DNA from: Streptomyces sp. Isolate_45
Lineage (GTDB): Bacteria; Actinomycetota; Actinomycetes; Streptomycetales; Streptomycetaceae
Length of the DNA: 52,324 nt
Direction of reading: 5' to 3'
Assembly (NCBI RefSeq): GCF_024721315.2
Contig: NZ_JANFAK020000049.1
Coordinates: 1 to 52,324 of the forward strand
Below, one piece after another: positions 32,455 through 41,920 of this stretch (the stretch's first letter is position 1; each line of letters starts with the position of its first letter). A program made the position numbers and the translations under genes. The notes under the pieces were generated by a model, which saw nothing but the letters and a program-made list of their open reading frames with translations, did no database searches and was not told the DNA's origin.

Positions 32455-33456
32455 ATGGCACGCATCGTCGTCATCAGCACCGGCGGAACGATAGCCAGCC
32501 GCTGGAAGGGCTCGGGCTTCGCCGCGGAGGCCGACGGGCGCGAGGTGATGGCCACCGCGCCGCTGCCCGAGGGCATCACCGTCGAGGTCGTGGACCTGTT
32601 CCGGGTGAACAGTCCCCGGCTCACCACCGCCCACCAGCTCACCCTGCTGCGCACCGTCCACGAGGTGCTCGCCGACCCCGGTGTGGACGGCATCGTCGTC
32701 ACGCACGGCACCGACACCCTGGAGGAGTCGGCCTTCCTCGTCGACCTCCACCACCACGACGCCCGCAGCGTCGTGTTCACCGGCTCGCAGCTGCCCATGG
32801 GTTCCGCCGACGGGGACGGTCCCGGGAACCTCTACGACGCCCTGCTGACCGCCGCCACCACGCGCGGACTCGGCGTCCTCATCAGCTTCGCGGGCCGGGT
32901 GCACGCCGCCCGCGGCACCGTCAAGACGCAGGCCGTCGACCTGGACGCCTTCGCCGACCCCTCGAAGGAACTCCTCGGGAAGATCGGCTTCGGCAAGGTC
33001 ACCATGCTGCGCGAACCGCAGCGGCCGGCGCCGCTCGCGCTGCCCGCGATGCCGGAGCTGCCGCCGCGCGTAGACATGGTGATGCACCACGCCGACGGTG
33101 ACCCGCTGCTGCTGAACGCCGCCGTCGAGGCGGGCGCCCGGGGCATCGTCCTGGTGGGCACCGGCGCGGGCAACGCGACCCCCGAGATCGTGGACGCCGT
33201 GGCCGCGGCCATCGCCCGGGGCGTGCTGGTCGCGCTGACCACGCGGGTCGCGGCAGGCCCCGTCACCGAGATCTACACGCACGGCGGCGCCGTCGACCTC
33301 GTCGCCGTCGGGGCCGTCCCGACCGGCACGCTGCGGGCCGGGCAGGCGCGGATCGCCGTGCTGTCCGCCCTGCTCGCCGGTTCCGACCCGGCCGAGCAGA
33401 ACCGGATCCTGCGTCGGACGCTGGCCGTCGAGAACCCCGCCCTCACCTCAGCCTGA
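32455..33456 (+). CDS. L-asparaginase
   Basis: A 333-residue type I/II asparaginase family enzyme. Both catalytic threonine motifs are present (STGGTIAS with T12; THGTDTLEESAF), plus TGSQLPMGSADGDG. It hydrolyses asparagine to aspartate and ammonia. There is no signal peptide, so it is cytosolic. The ATG at 32455 lies 6 nt after AGGGAAGG; the GTG at 32449 abuts it. The divergent Lrp/AsnC regulator probably controls it. Confidence 0.92.
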   Translation: MARIVVISTGGTIASRWKGSGFAAEADGREVMATAPLPEGITVEVVDLFRVNSPRLTTAHQLTLLRTVHEVLADPGVDGIVVTHGTDTLEESAFLVDLHHHDARSVVFTGSQLPMGSADGDGPGNLYDALLTAATTRGLGVLISFAGRVHAARGTVKTQAVDLDAFADPSKELLGKIGFGKVTMLREPQRPAPLALPAMPELPPRVDMVMHHADGDPLLLNAAVEAGARGIVLVGTGAGNATPEIVDAVAAAIARGVLVALTTRVAAGPVTEIYTHGGAVDLVAVGAVPTGTLRAGQARIAVLSALLAGSDPAEQNRILRRTLAVENPALTSA

Positions 33457-33465
33457 GCGCACGAA

Positions 33466-33509
33466 CGAGCCGCCGCCGACCCCGGAACACGGGGATCGAC
33501 GGCGGCTCG
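33466..33509. terminator. Bidirectional terminator between asparaginase gene and meaB
   Basis: CGAGCCGCCG (33466-33475) pairs with CGGCGGCTCG (33500-33509), and the interior CCCCG/CGGGG extends the stem. The flanking genes converge. Confidence 0.75.
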
Positions 33510-33545
33510 CGGCCCGATGGCCGGCGTTCGGGCCGTCGGCCGCCC

Positions 33546-34535
33546 TCAGGCCCGATTGCCGAAGGCGCCCAGGATGCGGTCCGCCGCCGAGGTGGCGGTC
33601 ACCGTGCCCGCCCTGACCTCGGCTTCGAGGGCCGGCGCGAGTTCCCGTACGTCCGGGTCCGCGCGGAGCCGCTCCAGCAACGCGTCGCGGACCATCGACC
33701 ACGTCCACTCCACCTGCTGCGCGGCCCGCTTGGCCGCCAACCGGCCACCCGCCTCCAGCAGCGTCCGGTGCTGTTCGAGGCGGTTCCACACCTCGTCCAG
33801 GCCGATCGACTCCCGCGCGCTGCACGTCAGCACCGGCGGGGTCCACGCCGCGTCGGCCGGGTGCATCAGCCGTAGCGCGCCCGCCAGTTCGCGGGCGGCG
33901 GCCTTCGCGTCCCGTTCGTGGGGGCCGTCGGCCTTGTTCACGGCGAGGACGTCGGCCAGTTCCAGGACGCCCTTCTTGATGCCCTGGAGCTGATCGCCCG
34001 TCCGGGCCAGTGACAGCAGGAGGAAGGAGTCGACCATGCCGGCGACCGTGGTCTCCGACTGGCCGACGCCGACCGTCTCGACGAGGACCACGTCGTAGCC
34101 AGCCGCCTCCATCACGATCATCGACTCGCGGGTGGCCTTGGCGACCCCGCCCAGCGTGCCCGCCGAGGGGGAGGGGCGCACGAACGCGGCCGGATCGACG
34201 GAGAGGCGTTCCATCCGGGTCTTGTCACCGAGGATGGATCCGCCCGTCCGGGTCGAGGACGGGTCCACGGCGAGGACGGCCACGCGATGGCCCAGCCCGG
34301 TGAGCATCGTGCCGAACGCGTCGATGAACGTGGACTTGCCGACCCCGGGCACCCCGCTGATGCCGATCCGCCGGGCGTGCCCGGCGTGTGGCAGCAGACG
34401 GGTCAACAGGCCCTGGGCCAGGGCGCGGTGGTCCGCCCGGGTGGACTCGACGAGGGTGATGGCGCGCGCGATGTGCGCGCGCTTCCCGTCGAGCACGCCC
34501 TTCACGTACACGTCGATGTCGATCTTCGGGGGCAT
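33546..34535 (-). CDS. meaB: MeaB, methylmalonyl-CoA mutase-associated G-protein
   Basis: A 329-residue P-loop GTPase of the MeaB/ArgK family: Walker A GVPGVGKST, a switch-region DPSS and an NKADG-type specificity motif. It loads adenosylcobalamin and protects the mutase from inactivation. It is the last gene of the mutA-mutB-meaB operon, 12 nt after mutB. ATG start. Confidence 0.94.
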   Translation of the reverse strand: MPPKIDIDVYVKGVLDGKRAHIARAITLVESTRADHRALAQGLLTRLLPHAGHARRIGISGVPGVGKSTFIDAFGTMLTGLGHRVAVLAVDPSSTRTGGSILGDKTRMERLSVDPAAFVRPSPSAGTLGGVAKATRESMIVMEAAGYDVVLVETVGVGQSETTVAGMVDSFLLLSLARTGDQLQGIKKGVLELADVLAVNKADGPHERDAKAAARELAGALRLMHPADAAWTPPVLTCSARESIGLDEVWNRLEQHRTLLEAGGRLAAKRAAQQVEWTWSMVRDALLERLRADPDVRELAPALEAEVRAGTVTATSAADRILGAFGNRA

Positions 34536-34547
34536 CCGCGCGGCCGC

Positions 34548-36734
34548 TTACAGCTCGTGGCCCAGTTCCGCGGCCAGCCGCGTCACCAGGTCGTGGGCCG
34601 CGTCCGGGATCACGGTGCCCGGCGGGAAGACCGCCGTCGCGCCCATCTCCAGCAGGGTCGGGACGTCCGCGGGCGGGATGACCCCACCGACGACGATCAT
34701 GATGTCCTCGCGCCCCTCCTCGGCGAGCTGCTGCCGCAGCGCCGGTACGAGGGTCAGGTGACCGGCCGCCAGCGACGACACGCCCACCACGTGGACGTCC
34801 GCCTCGACGGCCTGCCGGGCCACCTCCGCCGGCGTCTGGAACAGCGGGCCGACGTCCACGTCGAAGCCCAGGTCGGCGAAGGCCGTCGCGATGACCTTCT
34901 GGCCGCGGTCGTGGCCGTCCTGGCCCATCTTGGCGACCAGGATGCGCGGACGCCGTCCCTCCGCCTCCTCGAACCGATCGACGAGCGCACGGGTGCGCTC
35001 CACGGACGGGGACTCGCCTGCTTCCATGCGGTACACACCCGAGATCGTACGGATCTGGCTCGCGTGACGTCCGTACACCTTCTCCAGGGCGTCGGAGATC
35101 TCGCCCACCGTGGCCTTGGCGCGCGCCGCGTCCACGGCCAGGGCCAGCAGGTTGCCGTCGCCCCGCTCGGCCGCGTTGGTCAGGGCGCGCAGCGTGTCCT
35201 GGGTGACGGCCTCGTCGCGTTCCTCGCGCAGTCGACGCAGCTTGGCGATCTGCTGGCTGCGGACCGAGGAGTTGTCGACCTTGAGGACGTCGATCTCCTC
35301 GTCGGTGGCCACCCGGTACTTGTTCACGCCGATCACCGGCTGACGGCCGGAGTCGATGCGGGCCTGCGTACGGGCCGCGGCCTCCTCGACGCGCAGCTTC
35401 GGGATGCCCGCGTCGATGGCCTGCGCCATGCCGCCGGCGGCCTCGACCTCCTCGATGTGCTGCCACGCCCGCCGCGCGAGGTCGTAGGTCAGCTTCTCCA
35501 CGTAGGCGCTGCCGCCCCACGGGTCGATGGAGCGACAGGTGCCCGACTCCTGCTGGAGCAGCAGCTGGGTGTTGCGCGCGATGCGGGCCGAGAAGTCGGT
35601 GGGCAGCGCGAGGGCCTCGTCGAGGGCGTTGGTGTGCAGGGACTGGGTGTGCCCCTGGGTCGCGGCCATCGCCTCGATGCAGGTACGGGTGACGTTGTTG
35701 AAGACGTCCTGCGCGGTCAGCGACCATCCGGAGGTCTGCGAATGGGTGCGCAGCGAGAGCGACTTGGCGTTCTTCGGGTCGAACTGCTTGACCAGGCGCG
35801 CCCACAGCAGGCGGGCCGCGCGGAGCTTCGCGACCTCCATGAAGAAGTTCATGCCGATCGCCCAGAAGAACGACAGGCGCGGCGCGAACGCGTCCACGTC
35901 CAGCCCGACGGCCTGCCCGGCCCGCAGGTACTCCACGCCGTCGGCGAGGGTGTAGGCGAGTTCCAGGTCGGCCGTCGCCCCGGCTTCCTGGATGTGGTAG
36001 CCGGAGATGGAGATCGAGTTGTAGCGGGGCATCTTCTGCGAGGTGAACGCGAAGATGTCCGAGATGATCCGCATCGAGGGCTTGGGCGGGTAGATGTAGG
36101 TGTTGCGGACCATGAACTCCTTGAGGATGTCGTTCTGGATGGTCCCGGCGAGCTTGTCGGGGGAGACGCCCTGCTCCTCCGCCGCCACGATGTAGAGGGC
36201 GAGGACCGGCAGCACCGCGCCGTTCATCGTCATCGACACCGACATCTTGTCCAGCGGGATCCCGTCGAACAGTTGGCGCATGTCGTAGATCGAGTCGATC
36301 GCCACGCCCGCCATGCCGACGTCACCCGTGACGCGCGGGTGGTCGCTGTCGTAGCCGCGGTGCGTGGGCAGGTCGAAGGCGACCGAGAGGCCCTTCTGGC
36401 CGGAGGCCAGGTTGCGCCGGTAGAAGGCGTTCGACTCCTCGGCCGTGGAGAAACCGGCGTACTGACGGATCGTCCAGGGCTGGTTGACGTACATCGTCGG
36501 ATAGGGCCCGCGCAGGTACGGGGCCACGCCCGGGTAGGTCCCGAGGAAGTCCAGGCCCTCCAGGTCCCGCCCGGTGTACAGCGGCTTCACGCCGATGCCC
36601 TCGGGGGTCTCCCACAGCAGGTCGCCCGTGGCGTTGCCGGTGGACTCCTTCACCGCGGCGCGCCACCGGTCCTCGGTGATCCCGGTGGACGGTCCGCCGC
36701 CGAGCGCGAGTTCGGAGAAATCGGGGATGCTCAT
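34548..36734 (-). CDS. mutB: Methylmalonyl-CoA mutase, large (catalytic) subunit
   Basis: A 728-residue protein. The TIM-barrel substrate domain (~50-560) contains TMYVNQPWTIRQYAGFSTA and the R-T-H-S-Q-T-S-G-W-S-L active-site segment. The C-terminal B12-binding domain has the DGHDRG cobalt-ligand motif (~608-613). It interconverts (R)-methylmalonyl-CoA and succinyl-CoA for propionate metabolism and polyketide precursor supply. The ATG overlaps the mutA stop by ATGA. Confidence 0.96.
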   Translation of the reverse strand: MSIPDFSELALGGGPSTGITEDRWRAAVKESTGNATGDLLWETPEGIGVKPLYTGRDLEGLDFLGTYPGVAPYLRGPYPTMYVNQPWTIRQYAGFSTAEESNAFYRRNLASGQKGLSVAFDLPTHRGYDSDHPRVTGDVGMAGVAIDSIYDMRQLFDGIPLDKMSVSMTMNGAVLPVLALYIVAAEEQGVSPDKLAGTIQNDILKEFMVRNTYIYPPKPSMRIISDIFAFTSQKMPRYNSISISGYHIQEAGATADLELAYTLADGVEYLRAGQAVGLDVDAFAPRLSFFWAIGMNFFMEVAKLRAARLLWARLVKQFDPKNAKSLSLRTHSQTSGWSLTAQDVFNNVTRTCIEAMAATQGHTQSLHTNALDEALALPTDFSARIARNTQLLLQQESGTCRSIDPWGGSAYVEKLTYDLARRAWQHIEEVEAAGGMAQAIDAGIPKLRVEEAAARTQARIDSGRQPVIGVNKYRVATDEEIDVLKVDNSSVRSQQIAKLRRLREERDEAVTQDTLRALTNAAERGDGNLLALAVDAARAKATVGEISDALEKVYGRHASQIRTISGVYRMEAGESPSVERTRALVDRFEEAEGRRPRILVAKMGQDGHDRGQKVIATAFADLGFDVDVGPLFQTPAEVARQAVEADVHVVGVSSLAAGHLTLVPALRQQLAEEGREDIMIVVGGVIPPADVPTLLEMGATAVFPPGTVIPDAAHDLVTRLAAELGHEL

Positions 36735-38599
36735 GACGAGACTCCCATCCGGTCGAGTACGGAGGACAGCACGGCGACCGCGTCGCAGCCCGCGAAGACG
36801 TACTCGTCCACGGCCTGTTCGGCGGTACCGGGCCTGCCCGCGAGGAACACGGTCGTCGCGCCCGCCGAGCGCAGGGCGGCGGCCACCGCTTCCGCCTGCT
36901 CCTCGTACAGCGCGTCGCTGGAGCAGAGCACCGCCATGCCGTCGGCGCCGCTCGCCGCGTAGGCCGCGGCGGCCGTATCCGGATTCACCGAGACCGGGTC
37001 GTGGACGGGTTCGATGCCGCCCGCCTGGAACAGGTTGGAGGCGAAGGTGGCCCGCCCCGTGTGCGCGGCCGCGGGGCCGAGCGCGGCGAGGAAGATCCGA
37101 GGGCGGGCACCGGTCGCGGCCAGGTGGGCGTCGCTGCGGGCGCGCAGCGCCTCGTACGCCTCGTCGCGTCGGACCCGCGGCAGACCGCCCGTCGGGGCCG
37201 CCGGCAGCGGCTCGCGCACGACGGGCTTCTCCGACAGCAGCGGGAACTCGCTGACGCCGGTGATGGGTTCGCGGCGCGTCGCCAGCTTCTTCGAGCGGGC
37301 CGCCCACGTCGCGGCGAGCCGCTCGGCGACCAGACCCGAGCGCAGCGCGGCCTCCTGGCCGCCCGCCTTCTCGACCGTCCGGAAGAACTCCCAGGCCGCG
37401 TGCGCGAGTTCGTCGGTCAGCGTCTCGACGTAGTACGAACCGCCGGCCGGGTCGATCACCCGGGCCAGGTGGGACTCCTCCACCAGCACGGTGGAGGTGT
37501 TGCGGGCGATCCGTCGGGCGAAGGCGTCCGGCAGGCCCAGCTCGCTGTCGAAGGGGAGCACGGTGACGGAGTCCGCGCCGCCCACGCCGGCGGCCATGCA
37601 GGCCACCGTGGTGCGCAGCATGTTCACCCACGGGTCGCGCCGGGTCATCATCACGGGCGAGGTCACCGCGTGCTGCCGCTGCGCCCCCGCCTCGGGGCTG
37701 CCGCAGGCCTCGGCGACCCGGGCCCACAGGCGACGGGCGGCGCGCAGCTTGGCGATGGTCAGGAACTGGTCGGCGGTCGCGGCGTAGCGGAACTCGATCT
37801 GTCCGAACGCCGCGTCGGCGGTGAGGCCGGCCTCCGTCAGCGCCCGCAGATAGGCGACGCCGGTGGACAGCGACAGTCCGAGTTCCTCGGCGGCGCTGCC
37901 GCCCGCCTCGTGGAAGGGCAGGGCGTCGACGGTCAGGGCGCGGACGCCTGGCCAGGAAGCGGCCGTCCCGAGGGCCAGGGCGGCGGCCGCGGGCAGGTCC
38001 AGGGCCTCACCGGTGCGGGCCTCGTGGCCCAGCGGGTCGATGCCGAGCGAGGCGCGGGCGTCCTGCGGGGCGACGCCGCGCTCCTCGTACAGGGCGAACA
38101 ACGCGCGGGCGGCAGCCGGGTATTCGGCGCCGGCGTCCAGGGCGATCGGGGCGAGGTCGAGGTAGACCCCGTCCAGGGCCCGGCCCAGGTCCTCGGCGGG
38201 CAGGCCGCCCGGGCCGACGGTCAGCCACAGGGAGGTGGTGCCGTTCTCCAGGTCCGCGAGGGCCGCCTCGTTCACCCGTACGGGGTCGCCGCCCGCGATC
38301 CGCTGGCGCACGTCCCAGCCGGAGGCCGTGGTGCCCTCCGGGGTGCCGCCGCGGACGAAGGGCGCGAAGCCGGGGAAGCCGGTGCCGTCGCCGTCCCCGT
38401 CGTCCGGGGGCGCCGTGTACAGCGGGCGGGTGATGAGCCCGTCCTCTAGCTTCGTGGAAAGGGCTGCTTCCGCCGCCTCGCCGGATACTTCCTTGCCCGA
38501 CTTGCGCAGTACGCCTTCAACCAGGCGCTGCCACTGCTCATGTGTCGCGTCAGGAAACTCGGCGGCCAGGGAGAGCCCGTCGTCAGGCTGGACCGTCAT
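36731..38599 (-). CDS. mutA: Methylmalonyl-CoA mutase, small subunit
   Basis: A 622-residue protein homologous to the large subunit but lacking the DxHxxG cobalt ligand: the equivalent region reads LAALGPAAAHTGRA, as expected for the non-catalytic partner. The TIM-barrel-like domain is recognisable from WDVRQRIAGGDPVRVNEAAL onward. Start at ATG 38599. It is the first gene of the operon; its promoter lies in 38600-38743, which has no other gene. Confidence 0.94.
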   Translation of the reverse strand: MTVQPDDGLSLAAEFPDATHEQWQRLVEGVLRKSGKEVSGEAAEAALSTKLEDGLITRPLYTAPPDDGDGDGTGFPGFAPFVRGGTPEGTTASGWDVRQRIAGGDPVRVNEAALADLENGTTSLWLTVGPGGLPAEDLGRALDGVYLDLAPIALDAGAEYPAAARALFALYEERGVAPQDARASLGIDPLGHEARTGEALDLPAAAALALGTAASWPGVRALTVDALPFHEAGGSAAEELGLSLSTGVAYLRALTEAGLTADAAFGQIEFRYAATADQFLTIAKLRAARRLWARVAEACGSPEAGAQRQHAVTSPVMMTRRDPWVNMLRTTVACMAAGVGGADSVTVLPFDSELGLPDAFARRIARNTSTVLVEESHLARVIDPAGGSYYVETLTDELAHAAWEFFRTVEKAGGQEAALRSGLVAERLAATWAARSKKLATRREPITGVSEFPLLSEKPVVREPLPAAPTGGLPRVRRDEAYEALRARSDAHLAATGARPRIFLAALGPAAAHTGRATFASNLFQAGGIEPVHDPVSVNPDTAAAAYAASGADGMAVLCSSDALYEEQAEAVAAALRSAGATTVFLAGRPGTAEQAVDEYVFAGCDAVAVLSSVLDRMGVSS

Positions 38600-38743
38600 G
38601 GCTCGAATGCTAGGGGGGCCGCTCAGGCGAGACCATAACCGCCGGATGTGATCTCGCACTCCCAGGTCAGACGGGGGTCGGTGCGGCGCGCGGCCGCGTC
38701 CGGAACGGGTTCCGGCGGGTTCCGGCCACCTGCGGGACGCCCG

Positions 38744-39928
38744 TCAGCCGGAGGTGACGCGGCCCGGGTCCTGGAACAGCGGACTCAGCAGGACGGTCGC
38801 GGCGGCCTGGGGGAGTACGGCCGGTCCGGCGTGCGGGGCGATGATGCGCCCGGGCTCGTCGCAGACGTGGGAGCGGTCGGTGGCCGCCCCGCGGATCTCG
38901 TCCAGGTAGCCCTCGTGCAGGACGCTGGACAGTTCGGTGACGACCATGACGGCCGGGTTGAACACGTCGAGGAGCAGGGCGGCCGCCCGCCCCACGGCCC
39001 GGGCACGCTCGCGCAGCAGCCCGTCCGCGCGCGGGTCGCCGGCGGCGGCGGCGTCCACGAGCATCGGGACGGACGGATCGGGGACGATCCCGCGCCGTAC
39101 GGCCTCGGCGCCCAGCGCGGTGTCGGACGCGGTCGCCTGCAGACAGCCCGTACGTCCGCACGCGCAGGCCGCCCGCGACTCGGGCACCGGGAGGTGGGCC
39201 ACGTCGCCCGCGGCGGACCCGGGGCCCTGGTGGACGGTGCCCTCGATCCCGAACGCGGCGTCGACCACGTTCCCGATGAAGAGGTGGACCAGGCTCCGGC
39301 GGGCCGCCGGCGGCCCGTAGAGGATCTCGGCGCGCGCGACGGCCCGGGCGTGGTTGTCCACCCGCACCGGCAGACCGAGTGCCCTGGACAGGTCCGCGGC
39401 CAGCGGCATGCCCCGCCACCCGAGCGCCGGATGCCGTACGACGGTCCCCGTGTCGGGTCGGACCCAGCCGCCGAGGGCGGCGCCGACCCCGATCAGCGGA
39501 CGGCCGGTGTCGAACCGTGCCAGGAAACCGGCGAGTTCGTGGGCGATGCGGGCCGCGAGCCGGGGATCGGTGGGGTCCGCGTAGGGGAACGCGCGCCGGG
39601 CGAGGACCTGCCCGCGCAGGTCGACGAGGCTGAAGGTGGAGGACGGCACCCCGATGTGCAGCCCCGCCGCCACCGGCCCGCCCACGGCCCCGGTGTGCAG
39701 GTCCAGCGGGATCCGCGGCCGCCCCGAGGCGGTCGGGCCGACGGGTTCGGGGAGCTCGCGCAGCAGGCCGCCGCGCAGCAGCCCGGTGGTCTGCCGGGAC
39801 ACGGCGGCGGGGCTCAGCCCGCACAGCTCGGAGATCCCGCTGCGCGCCACGGGCCCGTGCTCCAGCACGGTCCGCAGCACGGTGGCGGCGTTGGCGGCCC
39901 CGCGCCGGTCGCCGGTCCTGTCTGTCAC
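38744..39928 (-). CDS. ROK-family transcriptional regulator
   Basis: A 394-residue protein. The N-terminal winged helix (ARSGISELCGLSPAAVSRQTTGLL) is followed by an ROK actin-like domain (~80-390). That domain has the zinc-binding cluster CACGRTGCLQATAS and the VDNHARAVARAEILYG segment. It presumably represses sugar genes in response to a sugar. GTG start with GAGGAGG 5 nt upstream. No sugar genes adjoin it; the ~1 kb gap on its left flank (plus-strand right side) separates it from the organosulfur operon. Confidence 0.9.
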   Translation of the reverse strand: MTDRTGDRRGAANAATVLRTVLEHGPVARSGISELCGLSPAAVSRQTTGLLRGGLLRELPEPVGPTASGRPRIPLDLHTGAVGGPVAAGLHIGVPSSTFSLVDLRGQVLARRAFPYADPTDPRLAARIAHELAGFLARFDTGRPLIGVGAALGGWVRPDTGTVVRHPALGWRGMPLAADLSRALGLPVRVDNHARAVARAEILYGPPAARRSLVHLFIGNVVDAAFGIEGTVHQGPGSAAGDVAHLPVPESRAACACGRTGCLQATASDTALGAEAVRRGIVPDPSVPMLVDAAAAGDPRADGLLRERARAVGRAAALLLDVFNPAVMVVTELSSVLHEGYLDEIRGAATDRSHVCDEPGRIIAPHAGPAVLPQAAATVLLSPLFQDPGRVTSG

Positions 39929-40406
39929 GGGGCCTCCTCGGGGCGGGACTGTCCGTTTCCCCGATCATGCCGGACCGGGTACCGGGCGGTCCGTGGCGGC
40001 CGCATTGCGGGACCGTGAAATCAGGCCACCGTTTCCAGCCGCCGAGGGGTGCCGCGCGGACTTCGTGGAGGCGGTGAAAGACCTGGTCAGATCGGGTCGC
40101 GGGGGTTCGGGGCGGGTCGGTTTCGCCGCCCGGGGCCGGGGGTTGACCGGGGGCGGGGGCGCTGACAGGCTCCGGGACATGTCCGCGAACGAACGCCTCG
40201 CCCCGCGGCTCCGCACCTCCGGCCTCTGTACCGCGCCGGGTGGGTGTCCGGGCCGCTGTCCGGCCCACCGCCGCGCCTGAGCTTCCCGCCCGGGCCCGGA
40301 GCGCCGGGACACCGGCCGCCCCACCCGGCGGTCGGCCCGACCGGTACGGGTCGGATCGGTACGGGTCGGCTCGGATCCGACGCGGTCCGGCTCAGTCCGG
40401 TCCGGT

Positions 40407-40488
40407 CCGGTCGAGCCCGGTCCGGCTGATCCCGGTCCGAGCCCGGTCCGGTCGAGCCCGGTCCGGCTGATCCCGGTCCGAGCCCGGT
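40407..40488. repeat. Exact 41-bp tandem repeat, 2 copies
   Basis: Copies at 40407-40447 and 40448-40488 are identical and begin CCGGTCGAGCCCGGTCCGG. They sit in a longer array of GGTCCG-like hexamers. The array could be a variable-number repeat, a protein-binding array or a recombination-prone spacer. Confidence 0.85.
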
Positions 40489-40860
40489 CCCGCCGAGTCC
40501 GATCCGGTCCTCTCCGTTCCCGTCCGGCGTGATCCGGCCGGTGTGATCCCGGCCGGCACGGCTGCGACCGGCTCCGGCCGGCTCCGGTCCGGGCGGCCCA
40601 CCGTTCCCGCTGGGCCTTTCGGCTCCGCGCGCCGCGTACGGCCCGTCCGCCCCGAGCGGCGGGTGTTCCCCGGCGGCGGGTGCTCCCCGTCCGGGCCCGG
40701 TGGCGATCCACCCCGCGCAGCGCCGCGCGGGACGCCGCCCGCCCGCCTGGGGAGTGCGTACCACCCGCCGCCCCCGCCACCACCGGTACCGATCGCCCCC
40801 GCCGTCCCCCGTTCCGTACCGCCGCCACGCCCCGTGGCACTCGACGCTTCTCGTAACGCC

Positions 40861-40880
40861 ATTTCTTCCGCTGCGGAAAT
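40861..40880. promoter_or_regulatory. Dyad upstream of the organosulfur operon
   Basis: ATTTC (40861-40865) and GAAAT (40876-40880) form an inverted repeat that encloses TTCCGC-T-GCGGAA (40865-40878 region). It is one of the few AT-rich patches here and lies ~33 nt before the first start codon. A sulfur-regulator operator is possible. Confidence 0.35.
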
Positions 40881-40912
40881 AATCCCCGCACGCCTCTGAC
40901 CAGGGAGTTACC

Positions 40913-41860
40913 ATGACCACTGCGCTCCGCACCACCGTGACGAAGATCGGCGGCCGCATCGGTGCCGAGATCGGCGGCGTCCGGCTCGGCGGCGACCTCG
41001 CCCCCGAGACCGTGGCCGAGATCCGCTCCGCGCTGCTCGCCCACAAGGTCGTCTTCTTCCGCGGTCAGGACCACCTCGACGAGGCCGGCCACGAGGCCTT
41101 CTCCCAGCTCCTCGGCGCACCCGTCGCGCACCCCACGGTCCCCTCCGCCGACGGCCGCTACGCGCTCGGCATCGACTCCCACCACGGCGCCCGCGCCAAC
41201 CAGTGGCACACCGACGTCACCTTCGTCCCGGCCTACCCGGCCTTCTCCATCCTGCGCGCCGTCACCATCCCCCCGTACGGCGGCAACACCCTCTGGGCCA
41301 ACACCGCCACCGCCTACTCCCACCTCCCCGAGCCGCTGCGCGTCCTCGCGGACGGCCTGCGCGCCGTCCACTCCAACGCCTACGACTACGCAGCGCTGAG
41401 GCCTGACGCACTTCCCGAGGCGCTCGCCCAATACCGCGAGGTCTTCACCTCCACCGAGTTCCTGACCGAGCACCCGGTGGTCCGCGTCCACCCCGAGACC
41501 GGCGAACGCACCCTGCTCCTCGGCAACTTCGTCCAGCGCATCCAGGGCCTGACCGGCCGCGACTCCCGCGTCCTGCAGGACCTCTTCCAGGCCCACATCG
41601 AAAGCCCCGAGAACACCGTCCGCTGGCAGTGGCAGGACGGCGACGTCGCGATCTGGGACAACCGCGCCACCCAGCACTACGGCGTCGACGACTCCGACGA
41701 CCACGAGCGCACCCTGCGCCGCGTCACCGTCGACGGCGACGTCCCGGTCGGCCCCGACGGGGTCCCCTCCCGCCTGATCAGCCCGGAGTCCGTCCCGGAC
41801 CCCGCGTTCGGCATCGCGTCCGGAGCCTCGAACGACGCCCAGGTCGGCGCTTCCGCCTGA
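40913..41860 (+). CDS. TauD/TfdA-family Fe(II)/2-oxoglutarate dioxygenase
   Basis: A 315-residue protein. The iron triad is visible as H99-x-D101 (QWHTDVTF) and distal H255 (NRATQHYGV), with a C-terminal Arg in the HERTLRRVTV stretch for 2-oxoglutarate. It most resembles TauD and alkylsulfatase AtsK, which release sulfite or sulfate from organosulfonates or alkyl sulfates. It is the first gene of an operon that continues with FMN reductase, SsuABC importer and monooxygenase genes. Confidence 0.9.
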   Translation: MTTALRTTVTKIGGRIGAEIGGVRLGGDLAPETVAEIRSALLAHKVVFFRGQDHLDEAGHEAFSQLLGAPVAHPTVPSADGRYALGIDSHHGARANQWHTDVTFVPAYPAFSILRAVTIPPYGGNTLWANTATAYSHLPEPLRVLADGLRAVHSNAYDYAALRPDALPEALAQYREVFTSTEFLTEHPVVRVHPETGERTLLLGNFVQRIQGLTGRDSRVLQDLFQAHIESPENTVRWQWQDGDVAIWDNRATQHYGVDDSDDHERTLRRVTVDGDVPVGPDGVPSRLISPESVPDPAFGIASGASNDAQVGASA

Positions 41861-41920
41861 TTCGGAGCAGACGCCGAAGCCGAAGCAGACGCCCCCGTAC
41901 ACCGCCGCCAAGGAGCCCAC

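Larger units (their letters stand above)
39929..40912. other. 984-nt repeat-rich intergenic region upstream of the organosulfur operon
   Basis: No convincing gene was found: the long frames crossing it translate to Arg/Pro/Gly repeats and lack ribosome-binding sites. It contains two CGGTACGGGTCGG copies at about 40342-40370, a cluster of GGTCCG/CCGGTC units, the exact 41-bp tandem repeat at 40407 and a dyad at 40861. Its right end must contain the promoter and RBS (CAGGGAG, ~40901) of the dioxygenase gene. Confidence 0.6.

Noticed and set aside
40330..40500. Repeat array considered as CRISPR
   Set aside because: The repeats are contiguous with no unique spacers, and no cas genes are in the window.
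40834..40899. 21-codon GTG-started ORF as a possible cysteine-attenuation leader peptide before the organosulfur operon
   Set aside because: It has no Shine-Dalgarno and no cysteine codons, so nothing supports attenuation.
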